DNA of 7,359 bases. It comes from Klebsiella pneumoniae (GTDB lineage: Bacteria; Pseudomonadota; Gammaproteobacteria; Ga0077536). A program made the position numbers and the translations under genes. This document shows positions 6,930 through 7,359 of this stretch, one piece after another. The notes under the pieces are model-generated. The model had not been told where the DNA came from and did not search any database. It worked only from the letters and a program-made list of their open reading frames with translations. Where the stretch lies: contig CAMCBY010000202.1 of NCBI GenBank assembly GCA_945873015.1, positions 1 to 7,359 of the forward strand, written 5' to 3'. Position 1 is the first letter of the stretch. Every line of letters begins with the position of its first letter.

Positions 6930-7217
6930 GGCACCTTCAACATGCTGCTCGCCGATGCGACGCACCTGTACGCCTATTGCAATACCCATCTGCACTGGCT
7001 CACGCGGCGTGCGCCATTCGGTGAAGCGCGCTCGATTGACACCGGCGAGCGGGTGGATTTTCACGAACTCACCACACCCAATGACATCGTCACGCTGGTC
7101 GCCTCGCGACCGCTGACCGACAACGAGGTCTGGCATGCCATGACCCCCCCTCGGCTGACGGTGTGGCGGGCGGGTGTGGCCGTCGCAAGCGTGGCCGCCG
7201 GACGGCTCGAAACGTGA
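6930..7217 (+). pseudogene. yafJ: YafJ-type class II glutamine amidotransferase, C-terminal remnant
   Basis: The 95 codons from GTFNMLLAD to the TGA at 7215-7217 match the last third of E. coli YafJ (about 255 residues): NMLLxD, AYCxTxLHWxTRRAPFG, TTPNDxVTxxAxxPLTxNExW recalled from the family. The catalytic N-terminal half, beginning Met-Cys with the nucleophilic cysteine, is absent, so amidotransferase activity is impossible. The break coincides exactly with the end of the 156-base element. The frame stays open back through that element to a GTG at 6816, so a 133-residue chimera could be translated, but its first 38 residues are transposon-encoded and resemble nothing. The left flank just before the IS (about 5880-5897) may be a further scrap of the same gene. 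Call it a broken gene. Confidence 0.85.
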
Positions 7218-7359
7218 ACGATTGTCAAAGACGTGCGTAAGCGCACATCGGAGTGTACGGCGTACTGTGAGTGGTCATGGACCATGCGTTATGGTCCTGC
7301 CTCGCGCAGCGCTCCGCCCGGAGCCCGGCGCAAGGATTTCACACACAAGGAGAACCCCC
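7218..7359 (+). promoter_or_regulatory. Leader region with inverted repeats before the next gene
   Basis: No gene is seen here. Four short perfect inverted repeats follow one another: GTGCG/CGCAC (7233-7246), GTAC/GTAC (7255-7265), GGACCAT/ATGGTCC (7279-7297) and GCTCC/GGAGC (7311-7324). The 7-base pair at 7279-7297 is the best candidate operator or hairpin. Any promoter for the gene beyond the right edge should be here, but I could not pick a good -35/-10 pair; TTGTCA at 7222-7227 has no matching -10. Confidence 0.4.
7347..7352 (+). promoter_or_regulatory. Ribosome binding site of a gene beyond the right edge
   Basis: AAGGAG ends seven bases before the end of the window. At normal spacing a plus-strand start codon is expected at or very near position 7360, outside the window. 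Confidence 0.65.

Noticed and set aside
1..7359. CRISPR array, tRNA, rRNA, toxin-antitoxin or phage-defence module
   Set aside because: No regularly spaced direct repeats, cloverleaf-like segments, rRNA stretches or defence-type proteins were seen on either strand.

Overview
The window is GC-rich DNA with dense, long reading frames and the feel of a Proteobacterium, most likely a gammaproteobacterium. That guess rests on base composition, a YafJ-type amidotransferase remnant close to the enterobacterial protein, a WecA-type glycosyltransferase and an IS5-family element. It is inference; there is no rRNA or other marker gene to place the organism firmly.

Left part (1-3170, minus strand): two membrane-protein genes read leftward. 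The first is a WecA/MraY-type polyprenyl-phosphate sugar-phosphate transferase (3170-2127). After 123 bases comes a large membrane protein carrying a spermidine-synthase-like Rossmann domain (2003 to beyond the left edge). The second gene has no stop codon in the window. Its Rossmann domain lacks the two catalytic aspartates of true aminopropyltransferases.

Middle part (3171-5849): a divergent intergenic region of about 300 bases separates these from a plus-strand pair. The pair is an exported diheme cytochrome c peroxidase/MauG-family protein (3469-4647) and, 59 bases later and behind a clear AGGAG site, an epoxide hydrolase of the microsomal/juvenile-hormone type with all recognisable catalytic residues (4707-5849). 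They are probably co-transcribed. A strong GC hairpin follows the hydrolase stop.

Right part (5850-7359): a transposon-worked junction. A complete 865-base IS5-family insertion sequence (transposase on the minus strand) lies between two CTAG target copies. The second CTAG also begins a 156-base MITE-like element with long imperfect terminal inverted repeats, which ends at a third CTAG. Directly after that begins the C-terminal third of a YafJ-type class II glutamine amidotransferase; its catalytic N-terminal part is not in the window. Removing both elements in silico joins the left flank in frame to the remnant, which suggests the MITE landed inside yafJ sequence that had already lost its 5' part. 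The last 140 bases hold several short inverted repeats and end with AAGGAG about seven bases before the edge, so another plus-strand gene should start at or just past position 7360.

I see no CRISPR array, tRNA, rRNA or obvious defence or biosynthetic system. The most interesting items are the nested IS/MITE/yafJ junction and the spermidine-synthase-like membrane protein with a substituted active site.
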